Shown one piece after another: positions 37,178 to 49,087 of a DNA stretch of 64,000 nt. Location of the stretch: contig JNDT01002350.1 in NCBI GenBank assembly GCA_000697055.1, forward strand, positions 1-64,000, read 5' to 3'. Source of the stretch: Saksenaea vasiformis B4078 (taxonomy: Eukaryota; Mucoromycota; Mucoromycetes; Mucorales; Saksenaeaceae). The notes beneath the pieces are model-generated. The model worked only from the letters and a program-made list of their open reading frames with translations. It did not search any database and was not told where the DNA came from. The first letter of the stretch is position 1. The number at the start of each line of letters is the position of its first letter. Both the position numbers and the translations under genes were made by a program.

Positions 37178-38288
37178 ACAGGTTTTTTTCTCTCTTTTTC
37201 AAAGTAGGAGCGAATAGATAAGGAATTGTTGAGAAGAATGGGGAACGGGGCCAGTTACCTAATTCTTGTTCCGGTCTCCAAAAGGCAGCCGGCGGAGTGC
37301 TGACGCGCTTGTCATTAGCATTGTCGCGTATTCCTGCAAGCCCATGGATAATGGGACACGATCTTGCTCATGAAATAGTCCGCATGAGGATGATCCATCA
37401 AGTATCAGTGAAAGGACACACATAGGACGAATGGTTTGGTTGGACGTGCACTGCCCCCTCCCTCTCGTTACGATAAAGGGCCAAAGTTGCTGACAGAGCC
37501 ATTCATTGTTTTCAATGGTAAGGAGTTTTGTGTTATTTTGAAGCATGAGTCATCAAGCCAAAAAAAGGAAAAAATATGAACTTTCTTTGTATGTGACAAC
37601 AACTGCCATTTTATTTTTTTCTTTCTTGGACATTGACAATAGCAATAAAGTGTGTTACCAATGGACCAATGCAGCATCCCTTTTTTTCTTCTACTACCAA
37701 CCCATGTCATAGTCCATCGTACTCTTTTCCCCTCTCTCCCCTTCCCATGTCAGCATGTGGGTATGTGACTGACATGTTACGACAAGCCAAAAGAACTTTT
37801 TTTTTGATGCAGTGACTTGCCATTAGGATTCTTTTTCTGTATTAGGAATATGTCACTGGGTTTTTCTCGTATGTCACCGGGTTTCCGAAGTTAAATGCAT
37901 GCATTATCAATGTAGATCAGTTTTGTAGTCTACCAGGGCCTGGGAAGTTGGTCAATGTATGGTAATTACAGTAGAACTTTTGTTTTCATTAGGACGATGT
38001 TTTTACAAGGGGAGAGAGAGACAAAGGTCATCAGGTAATAATAATAAGGGAAGGTTCCCCTTTGTCCATGGAATCAATTTTTTTTTTCGCAAAAAGTCTG
38101 AACCCTGTTTCATCAATCGATACATCTTTTTTTTCTCACGAAGGATGATCACATAGACAGGTGGATGATCCCCGAATTTTATATATATACAAAACTCTTA
38201 TCTGCAAATGTGATTTTTTTTTATTGTTAATCAACAACAACAACATCCCATTTGCATGATTTATTTACTCTTTAACGATGGATGAAAG

Positions 38289-38304
<16 letters not shown>

Positions 38305-38323
<19 letters not shown>

Positions 38324-38324
38324 G
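38305..38324 (+). repeat. (AG)n microsatellite
   Basis: Ten AG units follow an imperfect GAAA-repeat in the intergenic region. Confidence 0.85.
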
Positions 38325-38558
38325 ATAACTGCAGCTCCCGTGAAAGTCCCTCGCTCCGAAATAGGGAGGCTTCCTGTGTTCAGACGCACAACTTTTTTTT
38401 TCTTTTTTGTGTGTTTCACCAACTGATCTGAGAACTGCAACTCATTGGATTTGTACCCGTGACATTCTGCAACGGGAACACGAGAATCATTAGCAGTCCA
38501 ATTTCCTTTTTTTTCTTTTTTCGTAGCTTTTCAATCGGTTGAATGGAAACAAAGATGA

Positions 38559-38562
<4 letters not shown>

Positions 38563-38594
<32 letters not shown>
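38563..38594 (+). repeat. (TG)n microsatellite
   Basis: Sixteen uninterrupted TG units lie in intergenic DNA, followed by a purine-rich GAAA/GAGA stretch to about 38635. Alternating TG tracts can adopt Z-DNA. Confidence 0.9.
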
Positions 38595-38595
<1 letters not shown>

Positions 38596-39042
38596 ATGTG
38601 AAAGAAAGAAAGAGAGAGAGAGAGGAAGAGAGAGGGGTTACAGGGAAAAAAAAAAGAAGGGTAAATGACCAAGTCTTAATCCATAGGGAAAAAAACTTCG
38701 GGTTCCAATGCAACTCTCGGTATAACCCAATATCTTATTTTTTTTTTATCAAGAACCCTTTTTTGACTTGAAATTAAGTAGCTACACATTGTACTACCAA
38801 GATATACCTATCACCTAAAACATATACATAACATAAAATACTTAGTAACGGACAAGGATGTTTCACATGTACCTATAACCCTGATATGACAACAACCAAA
38901 AAAACAAAAAACGATTATTTATTGTCTTGAAAAATGCATGCAAAAAATGAAACAAAAAGAAAAAAAAAGGGTGTGAATAAATCAACCATTTACAGGTTTT
39001 TTTTTTTTTGAGAAGAAGAAGAACAAGAACAGCTAAGGATGA

Positions 39043-39148
39043 TTAAAAGGTTGTTGTTGATAATGAGGAGGATGAAGAACAGGAGGATGAAGACGTTCGT
39101 TTTGGTGGCGTATTTTTCGAAAGTTTCTCTTCATTTGGCGCGTCGAAG

Positions 39149-39197
<49 letters not shown>

Positions 39198-39544
39198 AAG
39201 CAGTAGTAGCAGTAGTAGTAATAGTAGTAGAAGGACTCTGAGCCAGCAGAGATTCTTTATTCTTCAAGTATGCATTGGATGTGGACGACGGTGGTTGTTG
39301 GTGTTGGTGTTGTTGCTGTTGAAGTAATGGAGCTTTTATCTTTGTTCCGTGTAATGACCCAAGCCAAGCAATGCCAGGTCCACTATATATCACTCATGAT
39401 GAGTTTTGTGTCATTCTCAAAACAAAAAGATGCTAACCTTTCTTCCCATTCTTGACCCATCTTTTGCATGACTTGTTCCAACTGTTCACGTTGTCGTTCC
39501 AGTTCTTTCAAAGTTCGGTCATAATCCGAAAGTGATTTCTCCAT
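39043..39544 (-). CDS. Small coiled-coil protein with poly-Thr tract
   Basis: Two exons, 39544-39438 and 39382-39043, join in phase to give 148 residues. The N-terminal 35 residues are a clear coiled coil (DRTLKELERQREQLEQVMQK). A motif GPGIAWLGSLHG follows directly across the intron, then Gln/His-rich and Ser/Thr-rich low complexity including about 16 threonines in a row encoded by an (ACT) repeat, and a Ser-rich end. I do not recognise the family. The coiled coil and the GPGIAWLG block look conserved in style; the rest is likely disordered. A homologue search with the first 50 residues would be decisive. Confidence 0.6.
39151..39232 (+). repeat. (AGT)n trinucleotide repeat, coding (poly-Thr on the minus strand)
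   Basis: About 15 uninterrupted AGT units (39151-39196) are followed by interrupted copies. Read on the minus strand they encode threonine in the coiled-coil protein. Confidence 0.9.
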
Positions 39545-39824
39545 GGTGACCAAAAAAGTTTAAAAAAAAAAGAGTGAAAGAAAGTAAAGGTACTCCGTGC
39601 CCTTTTTTTTTTTTATTTTTTTGTATGGTTGCCTTTTTAAGCTGTCCGAATGACTGGTGGTGGTGGGGCCATTAGTTGATACAAGCCTCCCGAGAGAGTT
39701 ACCCAGTAGTAAGTGGTGCTTTGCCCTGATTTGTTCAAAGATAAGGTGCAACACACACACACACACATACACCGCTAAATGAGCGGAACTTTTTCTTCTT
39801 TTCTTTTTTAAACTGTGGTTCCTT

Positions 39825-39842
39825 TATATATATATATATATA
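39825..39842 (+). repeat. (TA)n microsatellite
   Basis: Nine TA units lie in the 3' flank of the GATA-factor gene. Confidence 0.8.
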
Positions 39843-39906
39843 TGTAAAATAAAATAAAAAAGGCAAGACTGAACGAATCAATTTTCTTTTGTTCTTTTCT
39901 TATGTT

Positions 39907-40995
39907 CTATGCAGATGTTGTTTGTTCTTTGGTAGGTACAAAATCCAAGACGGTACGTAAAAGATCACAGCGACGTTCCAACATACCCAAGAAACCTTGA
40001 ATTTGTGTTCGATCCATTTGTAATAAGAGAGAAGTAAACCCATTATCTTCCATATCAATTGTACTTTGCAGAGGTGGAGAGGGATAAGTGGTGGGTTGTG
40101 GCGGAGGAGGAGGAGGCGGTGCCACCACGGGAAAAGTAGTCATAAGAGGCTCGGACCAGTCCCGTCGTCGGCGTTGAATTGTTGTTTTGCGCATAGCCAC
40201 AGGACGATTGCGTCGGTGCATCTTTGCGTACAACCCACATGCGTTACAAACTGGCTCCCCTTGTTCATTCTTACGCCATAATGGAGTTCTTGTTTGTTGA
40301 CAATTTACACATTGGATTTCCCCTTGATGATTGTTTGTAGCCGTATACAAATCATCACCCGATGATGATGCTCCTTCGTCTCCTCCTCCTCCTCCTTCTT
40401 CTTCTTCTTCTGATCTTCGTTGACCCAAAGGAAGTACCGATTGTTGGATAGCATAAGGATGGGATCGTACAACTGTTTTATGTCTAACAGAAAGAGGTCG
40501 GTGTTGATTGTATTGCTTGTAATAAAGTCCACATGCATTACACAAAGTATGCGCACGGTCGGGAGTTCGTCGCCAGAGAGGAGTCTTGGTTACCTTGCAA
40601 TTATAACATTCTAAATGACGAATGGATTTGGAAGTCTTGTGTGTTGTCAATTTCAAAGGTATCGTGCTTTGACCAGGAATGGTTGCCTTCTTTGGTTTTG
40701 TTGGCGTAGTAGTAGTAGTAGTTGGAATCGTTGGAATTGTTGGCGGCGTCGTTGGTGATGTAAGGTCATCCAGTGCCAAAAAGTCGTTTAAAAGAGTACT
40801 TGGTGGACTATCCAAACTAAGGGACTCCGGAGAAGAGGGAGGAGGAGTAGTAATAGTAGTGGTAGTATAGAGAGGATTTAACCAAGTATCAAGAGACTTG
40901 TCGTCAAAAAGGTCAGAAGACTGCATAAGCAGTTGATCTTCCATAGGGAATAAATCAAAAAGATCCGTAGTAAAAATAGTGTTATCGTTGTTCAT
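39907..40995 (-). CDS. GATA-type zinc-finger transcription factor with two fingers
   Basis: This is a single exon of 362 residues from the ATG at 40995 ([16 protein letters not shown]). The frame stays open upstream to 41106 through Gln codons but has no ATG there, so those bases are taken as leader or an unseen exon. Finger 1 (Cys130-Cys155) is CxxC-18-CNAC with TPLWRR; finger 2 (Cys229-Cys253) is CxxC-17-CNAC with TPLWRK and a strongly basic tail ([10 protein letters not shown]). The N-terminal region has acidic/Leu-rich segments and Thr/Pro runs, likely activation domains. Two-finger fungal GATA factors include the iron regulators SreA/Fep1, which carry a Cys-rich stretch between the fingers; here the 74-residue linker has no cysteine, so an iron role is not supported. 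The target process is unknown. Confidence 0.88.
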   Translation of the reverse strand: MNNDNTIFTTDLFDLFPMEDQLLMQSSDLFDDKSLDTWLNPLYTTTTITTPPPSSPESLSLDSPPSTLLNDFLALDDLTSPTTPPTIPTIPTTTTTTPTKPKKATIPGQSTIPLKLTTHKTSKSIRHLECYNCKVTKTPLWRRTPDRAHTLCNACGLYYKQYNQHRPLSVRHKTVVRSHPYAIQQSVLPLGQRRSEEEEEGGGGGDEGASSSGDDLYTATNNHQGEIQCVNCQQTRTPLWRKNEQGEPVCNACGLYAKMHRRNRPVAMRKTTIQRRRRDWSEPLMTTFPVVAPPPPPPPQPTTYPSPPLQSTIDMEDNGFTSLLLQMDRTQIQGFLGMLERRCDLLRTVLDFVPTKEQTTSA

Positions 40996-41916
40996 GGTTT
41001 GCGTTCTATTGTGGAGCTGCTGCTGTTGTTGTTGTGGAGTTATTGCTGATGTTGTTGTAATAGCGTGTTCTGATTGTTGTTGTTGTTGTTGCGGTTTCTG
41101 TGTCAATCGACGTCGTTTCCTACGTGCTTTCCGTTGTACATGTAAAAATAGGCCATTTTTTTTTCTTCTTTTTTCTTTCTTTTCGAAAGATTTAATAAAC
41201 TTCTTTTCTTTTTTTTTTTTTAAAAAAAAATAGTTAGAAAGGGGAAAAAATTAAAATTTGCTGTGCATCTTGACGAACTGATGCACACGATAGAAAATAT
41301 GGGTTATGTGGAAAAAGAGGTTTCAGAAGTAGTAAGAGAAAAATAAAAAGGAATATTTAAAAAAAAAGAAGTAAATAGGTTTGTTGCGTGTGCGTGTGCG
41401 TGTGTGTGAGAGAGTGTGTATGTGTTTTTAAAGAAAAGAAAAAACACTGAAAGTGAACAAAGAAGAAAAGAAAAATACGTGGGTGTCTCTTAAATGGACT
41501 CTGAAAATTTTTTTTTTTTTTTTTTTGGGTGTGCAAAAAAAAAAAAAGGAGTATGAAATAGATAAGCCCAGACTCACATGTTCTTCTTTTTATTCCTTTG
41601 CTCTTTATAACATAGCCTATGAACAGAGAGAGAAATAAAAAAAAGGTGTCGTTCCTTTGTTTCATCCCCTTTTTGAATAAACTGACTTCTGTGTCTCTCT
41701 CTCTTTTTTTTCCCTTATTTTTCTCTACCCAAGAGGTCAGATGACTCAATGTTGTACGAAACATGATTGGATCATATTCCAACCATTAAGGTGAGAGCGA
41801 TAAGCAGGGGTTCAAATGTGTGTCTCTGTTTTTTTTTTTTTGTCTTTGTGTTGGATTGTGTGTGTCTATTTCTACAAATGTATGGAAAAGAAAAAGAAGA
41901 AGAAATAATAATATAT
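40996..41916. other. Intergenic region between the RPA1 3' end and the GATA-factor gene
   Basis: I see no gene. Long T- and A-runs (for example 41509-41526) and a short GT/GA-rich repeat (41384-41420) fill most of it. Because both neighbours read leftward, it holds the GATA-factor promoter and the end of RPA1. Confidence 0.5.
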
Positions 41917-44900
41917 TTATGCTGTTGCTTGAAGGGGTTGTAAAACGTCAAAGGATCCTGTTCCTCCTTCAACCACCTTGCCAAGTACAATACGTGAAGA
42001 AGGTGATTCCAATGTATCATAATCTCCGTGCCTAAATAATAACCGGGGAACCGGAGTTAATCATAAAAATCATGAAATCATTGGCCTCTAACTTACAGAG
42101 TAGCATCTGTCAAGAATTTACACGTGGACTCGAAACTCATTTTGAGGAATGGCGCAACATTTGATCCAATACCGATACGACTGAAAGGTTTATAGCCACC
42201 CTCAAATGTCATATAGTCGGCGATCAATGTCAAATGACGACGGTCAACCTTGATACCGTACACACCGAACACACTGCCCACTTCCTTGATAATAGCATTT
42301 CGTGCTGCTTCAACACCATATGTACGAAGAATAGCCGCAATATCATTGGTATCAATTTCATTCACATCAATCAAATCGCTGTGAGCCCACATGCCCCGCA
42401 GATTGACACCTTCCGTTTGAAGACGTTGCTAAACATAGACGCACCTCAGTTAGTCAATCCATCCATCCGTTCTATTTTCTATTCTTACCTGTGTATCATT
42501 TTCCGTAGGATTGACGTACTCGAAGCAACGGTCAATACCCTTGATCTCGTGCACAATTACACGTGCACATGCCTTTTCAACAAGACTGACCATCAAGATC
42601 TTCTTTGTATCCGCAGGGAATTGCATATCAATCTCACACCAAGCGCCATTTTCATCATCAAATGCCCATCGCTTCACATAACGGCTTTCTGAGATGGCTC
42701 GCTTCTCTAAGCTGCTAACTGTCTTGGACTTGGCAGGTTTCATTTCTTCATCGCCGCTCTCATCCGCACCTCCCGCTTCTTCCAATTCGGCCTCTTCCTC
42801 TTCCAATGTCTTGCTTGACTTGAGTATCTCCGCATCTTCCTCATCTGGCTCATCATACGTAGCCTTCTGCTTCATCTTGGCTGCCATACGTGAACTGGTG
42901 GCATCACCATCACCATCATCCGATGCTACAATTTTTGATTCGTTAATAATAATAAAAAAGGACATCCATCTTAAAAAAATAACGCATACCGTAGCCTGTT
43001 GCTTCGGCTCCTTCTTCTTCGTTAAAGTTGCCTTCGCTTTCTTGCACCTTTTGACCTTCGGCAATGTCAACACTTTGTGCTTTCTTTGTTCCCTTGATAT
43101 CTTTTCGAATAATTTCTTCGAGATCCTTCAAGAAGGCTGTCGCCAACACTTCCTTGACTCGTCGTGCCTTGGCACAGTATTCTTCGGAATATTCCGCTTC
43201 ACTGAAAAGATTCAAACGAATAGAATAAATCTTGGATCGGCGGTAATTGGTCTCGGCCGTCTTAGCCGTTGTGATTTCCGTCACGGCAACATCATCCACA
43301 AGCTGTGCCAATGTCAACTTGGAAGCCGCCTTGCAGAACTTCACGGCTTGTTCCTGGTCAGCATCCGCACGTAGAGGCAAAAGCATCGTGGGAGTCTTAA
43401 TCTGTGTCGCGGCTGTCATAATGATTTCACGAAGACGAGGGATACCCAGCGTAACGTTAGCAGCACCATAACCGGCAAAATGGAAAGTGTTCAGCGTCAT
43501 CTGTGTAGAAGGCTCACCAACAGACTGGGCCGCCAGCAGACCCACCGCCTCACCAGGCTCAACCAAACTATGAAGATACTTGAGATGCATCAGCGCGCGG
43601 AACTTATTCTTGGTCAGATTGTCAAAGCGCTTGTCATTCTTCTGCGCAGCATCTGAACTGAACGGCATCTTATCAGGGTTCTTTTCAATGTAATTCTTCA
43701 TCGCCAACGCAAAGCGTTCAGACACAACACCAAGATGGGTGCCAGGGTTGTACACAGACAATGCAGGATCGTATTTCTTGGGTTTCTTCAATGCCTTCTT
43801 GGCATACTCCTGACCCTTCTCCGTCTCCAAGGATCCCATCGCCGCCTTGGGATTGTATTTCTGCGACAGACGCTCAAAGTTGTGTGCAGAGAAGCCAAAC
43901 TCATTCAGGTACTTGGCCTTAATGACGTCCAGCGAATCTTCACCATAATGGAACTGAAGAACAGAACCATCCGAATCACGCACGGTATGATCGTAGTGGA
44001 CACGCAGACCTTCCAAATGCTTGATCAAACAACGCTGCAAATAACCGGAACGAGAGGTCTTGACAGCGGTATCAATCAAACCTTCACGACCAGCCATACA
44101 ATGGAAATAGTACTCCTGAGGACGGATACCCGTCAAGAAACGACCCGTAACATAACCACCAGCACGTGCACTGGTATCGTAAGGACGGAATGAAGGCAAC
44201 GATCGACCAGAAACCATCAAAGGCACACGACGACCTTCCAATTCCTGCTGACCCAGCAAACAAGAGATCTGAGCAGCGTTGACGTTGGAACCCTTGGCAC
44301 CAGAAACCGTCATCATTTGCATGTTATTGTCAGGGAATTTACGAACAAGACCATTGGGCAAACATTGTTCCGTAATCGACGACGTCAACTTGTTCACCTT
44401 GGATTTCATCGCGTTATCGAGACCCGCCAGTTTACCGTCGTCACGAGCCACTTCCTCCATACGCAGCTTAAACTCCTTATCCAGCACCTCCTTGGTGGCC
44501 GTCTTGGCCGTTTCCGACAGACCAAGGTATTCCAAATGAGCCTCGCGACCCAACGCTTGACCGTTATCCAACAGATCCCGACGCCATTTGTCACCCTCGA
44601 CCGTCAGACGCAAATCGTCCATACGACAAGTGAAACCACGGAACTGGATGTACTTGGTAAAAAGACGACCAAAGATACTCAACAACTTGCCAGCCGCCTC
44701 CGCACCATACAATTCGTAGACGGAATGGACAAGACCATAGGCAGTAGCACCGAACTGAGACTTGTCGAGAATACCCGTTACCAGTTCGCCATTCATCACC
44801 AACACCTTGGCCTCCTCCGTAGCATGAGGACCCCAGAATCGCCCAGGCACCTTGCTCGAAGAAGTCATGTTCAGTTGCGACTGACCATAAGTCAAGTTCT

Positions 44901-47305
44901 TCAAAATAGTTGAAATCTTTAAAATGGTAAAAAAAAAAAAGGACATTTAGTTTCTTTTTCTTTTTTCCTTGCAAAATCCTCGATCTTAGCAACTTACAAT
45001 TTGTTTACCGGTCCACAAGGGTTGGGGCTTGAAGATGGCAGGAGGAACGGTAAGGATTCTTCCATTGCCTGTACCATCGACTTCAGGACGCAGCGAACCA
45101 TACAACAACTGCTGGTATTCATCCTTGGTGAAGAAAGTGTCACGCGCTGTCATCCACACACCAGAGACAACGTGATCCTGGATCAGACCACGAAGAGGAT
45201 TACCACTGGTAGGGACAAGGTACTGGTTATCGGTGTTGGCAATCAATGCAGCTTCGGCACGGGCGATCTCGTTTTGTGGGAAATGGATGTTCATCTCGTC
45301 ACCATCGAAATCGGCATTGTAGGTGTTACAGTTGGCGTAGTGCATACGAATGGTCTTTTCACCGGGTAACACACGGGCCTTGTGAGCCATGATCGAAGGT
45401 TTGTGAAGGGTAGGCTGACGGTTAAGCAAAAGCATATCACCATTGCGAAGATGGCGGAAAACCTTCTTGTTGATCGTCTGTGTACGGGTGGGGTAGGGGT
45501 TAGAACTGGTGGACGCAGCATGGGAACTTTGAGGAGCAAGCAACGAGTTGGCAAGCGCTGTACGTGATTCCAGACTGAGATTGGCAAGCACGTCCACCGA
45601 CTGATCCTCATGCTGCACGTGCGTGGCACCGGGCCATTTGAAGGGACCGTTGATCACTGCCTGACGCAGCTCTTTCAAGTTATGCGGTGTCACCGGCTCA
45701 GGGTACGTCAGCTTGGTCGCAAAGACAGGTGGAATACCGATTTCAGACGTCTCAATATTGGGATCAGGTGAAATAACGGAACGAGCAGCATAGTTGACAC
45801 GCTTGCCCATCATGTGTTTTCTGAACAGACCCTCCTTCTTTTCCAGAGCCTGACGAATGCCTGGTGGCGGTGCCTTACCCTGAGGCAACAAGGCAGGGTT
45901 CTTTGTCGAATCAATAAACGAATTAACAGCGTGCTGCAAATTGATGATGCTGTCCACAAACATGTTACGCAGACGCTGGAGTTTGGCCTTATCCACTGGG
46001 TCTTCCTCACCCGCTGCCTGCAGATCTTCGGAAAAGTCGCGGACAAGGTGAGACTGTTTCAGGATCGCACTCAGCAGTTCATTCTGTGGAGACTCGTACA
46101 CCTGGTCACCCATGACGGAAGGAGGACGGAAACGGGTAGGAGCAACAGCCAACACTTCGACGAAAAACATATGGTAGGTTGCTCTTTTGACGGTGGATGA
46201 TGCCCGTGCGCTTTTAGGACCGTAGAGCAGGGTGGTGATTTCCTCTTCCACTTCAAACAGAGATTGAACATCTTTACGCACTTCGTAAGGTGTGAGGTAT
46301 CGTTGCGATGTTGGGAGCTTCTTGGCCTTGTCTGCAGCCTTGGCCTCCATGTAAGCTTGGTCCTTCTTGCCAAGCGCCATTTGAAAGATCTTTGCCGCAC
46401 CCTCACGTCGAATGGGTGGCGAAACACACTCACAGTTGGCACATCGCTTTGTCTGAAGACATTGCTTCATAAACTCCATCATGACACGTTTGCGCGTATC
46501 GTTGATCACCGTCACTTTATAGTCCTTGTTGGCATTTCTGAGCACTTCGGGATCCTTCATACACTTGTTAACAAACGTGTCTAACAAGCGACAAACGATA
46601 AGTCTTGACTCTCTTCTCGTTTCCTTTTCTGTCTCTCTCTCTTTCTTACCCATGCGTTCAAGGTACTCCTCAACACTGGCCGCCGCATCAGCATCAACCT
46701 CCATCCTATCCTCTAATGACTCGTCCTCAATCGCCTTGGACTTTTTCGGAGCAGCCTTAATATACAGGTCATCCAATGCCTGTGCTTCGCGGATAAGACC
46801 ACGCTGCAATAGCTTCAATTTGGCAGCATAGCGCTTCAACTAAAGAGAAAAACGTTCCCAAACGTTTGTCAATTCGGACAGTGGGCCTTGTCGACTCACC
46901 TGAGTTCGGCCCATGCGGAAGTGGTGACAGAAAGTACATTTCGCTCGAAGGATCGCGTACAGATTATCAAAGAACATGGGATTATATGCTGGAATGGGAA
47001 GCTCGATATGACCAAAGTGACCAGGGCAGCTAAAATGATCCTGTGAACAAGTGCCACAGCTACAGAAAGAAAGAAAAAGAACATGAGCGCATTGATTCCA
47101 TGGAGTGGTGTAGAACATACAGCTGCGTCTTCGTGTAGGGTCCCAGGGCCGAGTCATACAAACCGCCCTTGGTGGGATGGCCTAACGTGTCGAACAAGAC
47201 CGGATTGACGATCTGCTTCACGGAAATTTGTCGAACTTCATTGGGCTCATAGAAGGAAAACGATACAGAGTCGATCTCTGCTCCAATGGGACAAGATATA
47301 TTCAT
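41917..47305 (-). CDS. RPA1: DNA-directed RNA polymerase I largest subunit
   Basis: RPA1 forms half of the active site of RNA polymerase I, which makes the large rRNA precursor. Seven exons on the minus strand, 47305-47121, 47059-46900, 46839-44998, 44916-42990, 42925-42489, 42428-42097 and 42031-41917, join in phase to give 1665 residues, the normal length. It starts with the clamp zinc-binding region (CGTCSQDHFSCPGHFGH) and has the catalytic NADFDGDE magnesium site near residue 627, the bridge-helix region (LLAAQSVGEPSTQMTLNTFH) and the C-terminal end VLGKVVEGGTGSFDVLQPL specific to the Pol I branch. The acidic insert before the last third (poly-Glu/Asp, exon 5) is usual for Pol I. No C-terminal heptad repeats are present, which excludes Pol II. 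Confidence 0.97.
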
Positions 47306-49087
47306 GCTGGACACTTATAACATGAAGCAGCGCTCAAAGCGGGAACGAAGGAAGCGGTAGACCGAGAAAAAAAAAGTTCAGGCGTCAACAGTCCCCTCCG
47401 TCGAAAAGCCACCCTTTTTTTGCATGTCAATGCCATAAAAGGTGAGTAAAAGAAACTCAGCGCTGTGTGCACACCATGCTTTTATTGACAAAGATCGTTA
47501 CGCTACTCCAAATAAAAATTTGCGGCCGAACAGGACCAATTTGTGCTGGAGAGAAAAGAAGCATACGTACGTCGCATACTGATGATGGCAGAATAACCAT
47601 CTATATGACTGACATGGCCTTGGTCCTTCCAATGGACGCGAAATTTATGGGAGCGGCATATGAACCATTTCATTGTTTGTACATTGCAACGATCTTCTAC
47701 TTACCCCAAAGATATCACACCGCTCGTGCATGGACATATCTTTTTTTTTTTTTGCATTTTACTAGGTCATGGCGTTAACGGCCGATGACTGCTGTCGTCA
47801 ACGTTATAACTATTGAAATCATTGCGTAGCGCGTCTAATCCTCCTGAATTTATACTCGGCCATGGAGTCATATGGTTAGATAACTTTGCATCTCTTCCAA
47901 GTTATGTGTTTCGTTTATCAGACAGTTTAATCGGTAAAGAAAGCGAATAAAAGGGGGAAATCTTTCCCTTAAGTATACTTCCCTTCCTGCAATCTGAAAA
48001 CATATTTTATCTTCAGGTCTTATGCATGAGATAAAAAGAACCATGCTTCTTCACGTCCTTTGCATGGACTAAGAGAATACAATCACTGACACGCCTTTTA
48101 TATGAGATAAAGGACTTTATCACGAGGCAACCGCGCCTTAGCTTTAGTAGCTCCTCTGCACGTGACCAACGGAACTTTGTCTCTGACGCTTCGTTTGTGT
48201 TAGATAGCCGGGAATTGTTAATAAGACAAACAAAACTTGGAAGCGTGTGACACGTATATCATAGCTGCGAGTGAACGTAAAAGGAGATACTTCAAAGCGC
48301 ATAGTTCCTATCCCTTTACTGTTAATGAACACAAAGTCTGATAAGTGATAAAGTATTCCAAAGACAGGGTTTTGGGATGAAACGGAAGCCGGCTTTCTGT
48401 TTAGTCCTTAAATAGCTTATCTGTTCTGAATAGATTGCAACATTCTGCCGCTAGCAGAATCATTTCTTTTTGAGTGGTTCGTCAATGTTGCGAGATGTAT
48501 TCGACGTGACACACGCCTCCGCTGATGGTAAATCAAATCCTCAGACATCGTCTTTTGCATCGTAACTCCCCCAAATCTCTTCAATAATGTCATTTTTTTG
48601 TCTAGCTTACTAGGTACTTGTCCAGCTCATTTTGTCGACTTAAGCAAGAGTTTTCATTCCAAGGATTTTCGATGTGACTTAAACACGTCCAATCTTTTCT
48701 TATGGCGGATGTAACAAAACATGCTCGGACCTCGGTACTAAGCCTAGAGAAAACATCCCGATCCGTTAGCTGCAGGTGGGCGTTTTAACTTTGTCTTCCA
48801 CAGTTGACCTAGAATATTCTTCAACCATGCGCCCGCTGTACAGCGTTTTGCAATTACTGTAGGACAACAGAACTTTATTAAAGTTGCTTTAAGTGGATTG
48901 TAGGCTATGCTGGCTGTGATCGAGAATACCGCGCCATTGCTTGTTCTGGTAAGCAAAATTGTTTTTAAGAAAGAAATGATGACGGTGTGGTCGAGATTCC
49001 TGCAGCTCTTCCACGTTTCCTTCGCAAGACCGTGACATACCTATACTGTTGTAGTTATCCGATAACTTTTTTTTCAAAGTGGTTCCT
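47306..49087. other. Divergent intergenic region between RPA1 and the MACPF-like/SEL1 gene
   Basis: I see no gene in 1.8 kb. The part next to RPA1 (47306-47460) is A-rich and probably its promoter. The rest resembles the gene-free DNA in the left part of the window. Confidence 0.45.

Larger units (their letters stand above)
37178..39042. other. Intergenic region rich in simple repeats
   Basis: I see no gene. The interval contains many T- and A-runs, an (AG)n run at 38305-38324 and a (TG)n run at 38563-38594. CSN5 and the coiled-coil gene converge on it, so both 3' ends lie inside. Confidence 0.5.

Noticed and set aside
40996..41106. Extension of the GATA factor by a Gln-rich N-terminus
   Set aside because: There is no ATG in this extension; the CAA/CAG run fits an untranslated leader. 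An upstream exon remains possible.
41357..41782. A 141-codon minus-strand open frame
   Set aside because: It consists of Phe/Lys runs from T/A homopolymers and CA repeats in an intergenic region.
44317..44913. Long plus-strand open frames inside RPA1
   Set aside because: They are antisense shadows of the highly conserved polymerase exons and show no family motif.
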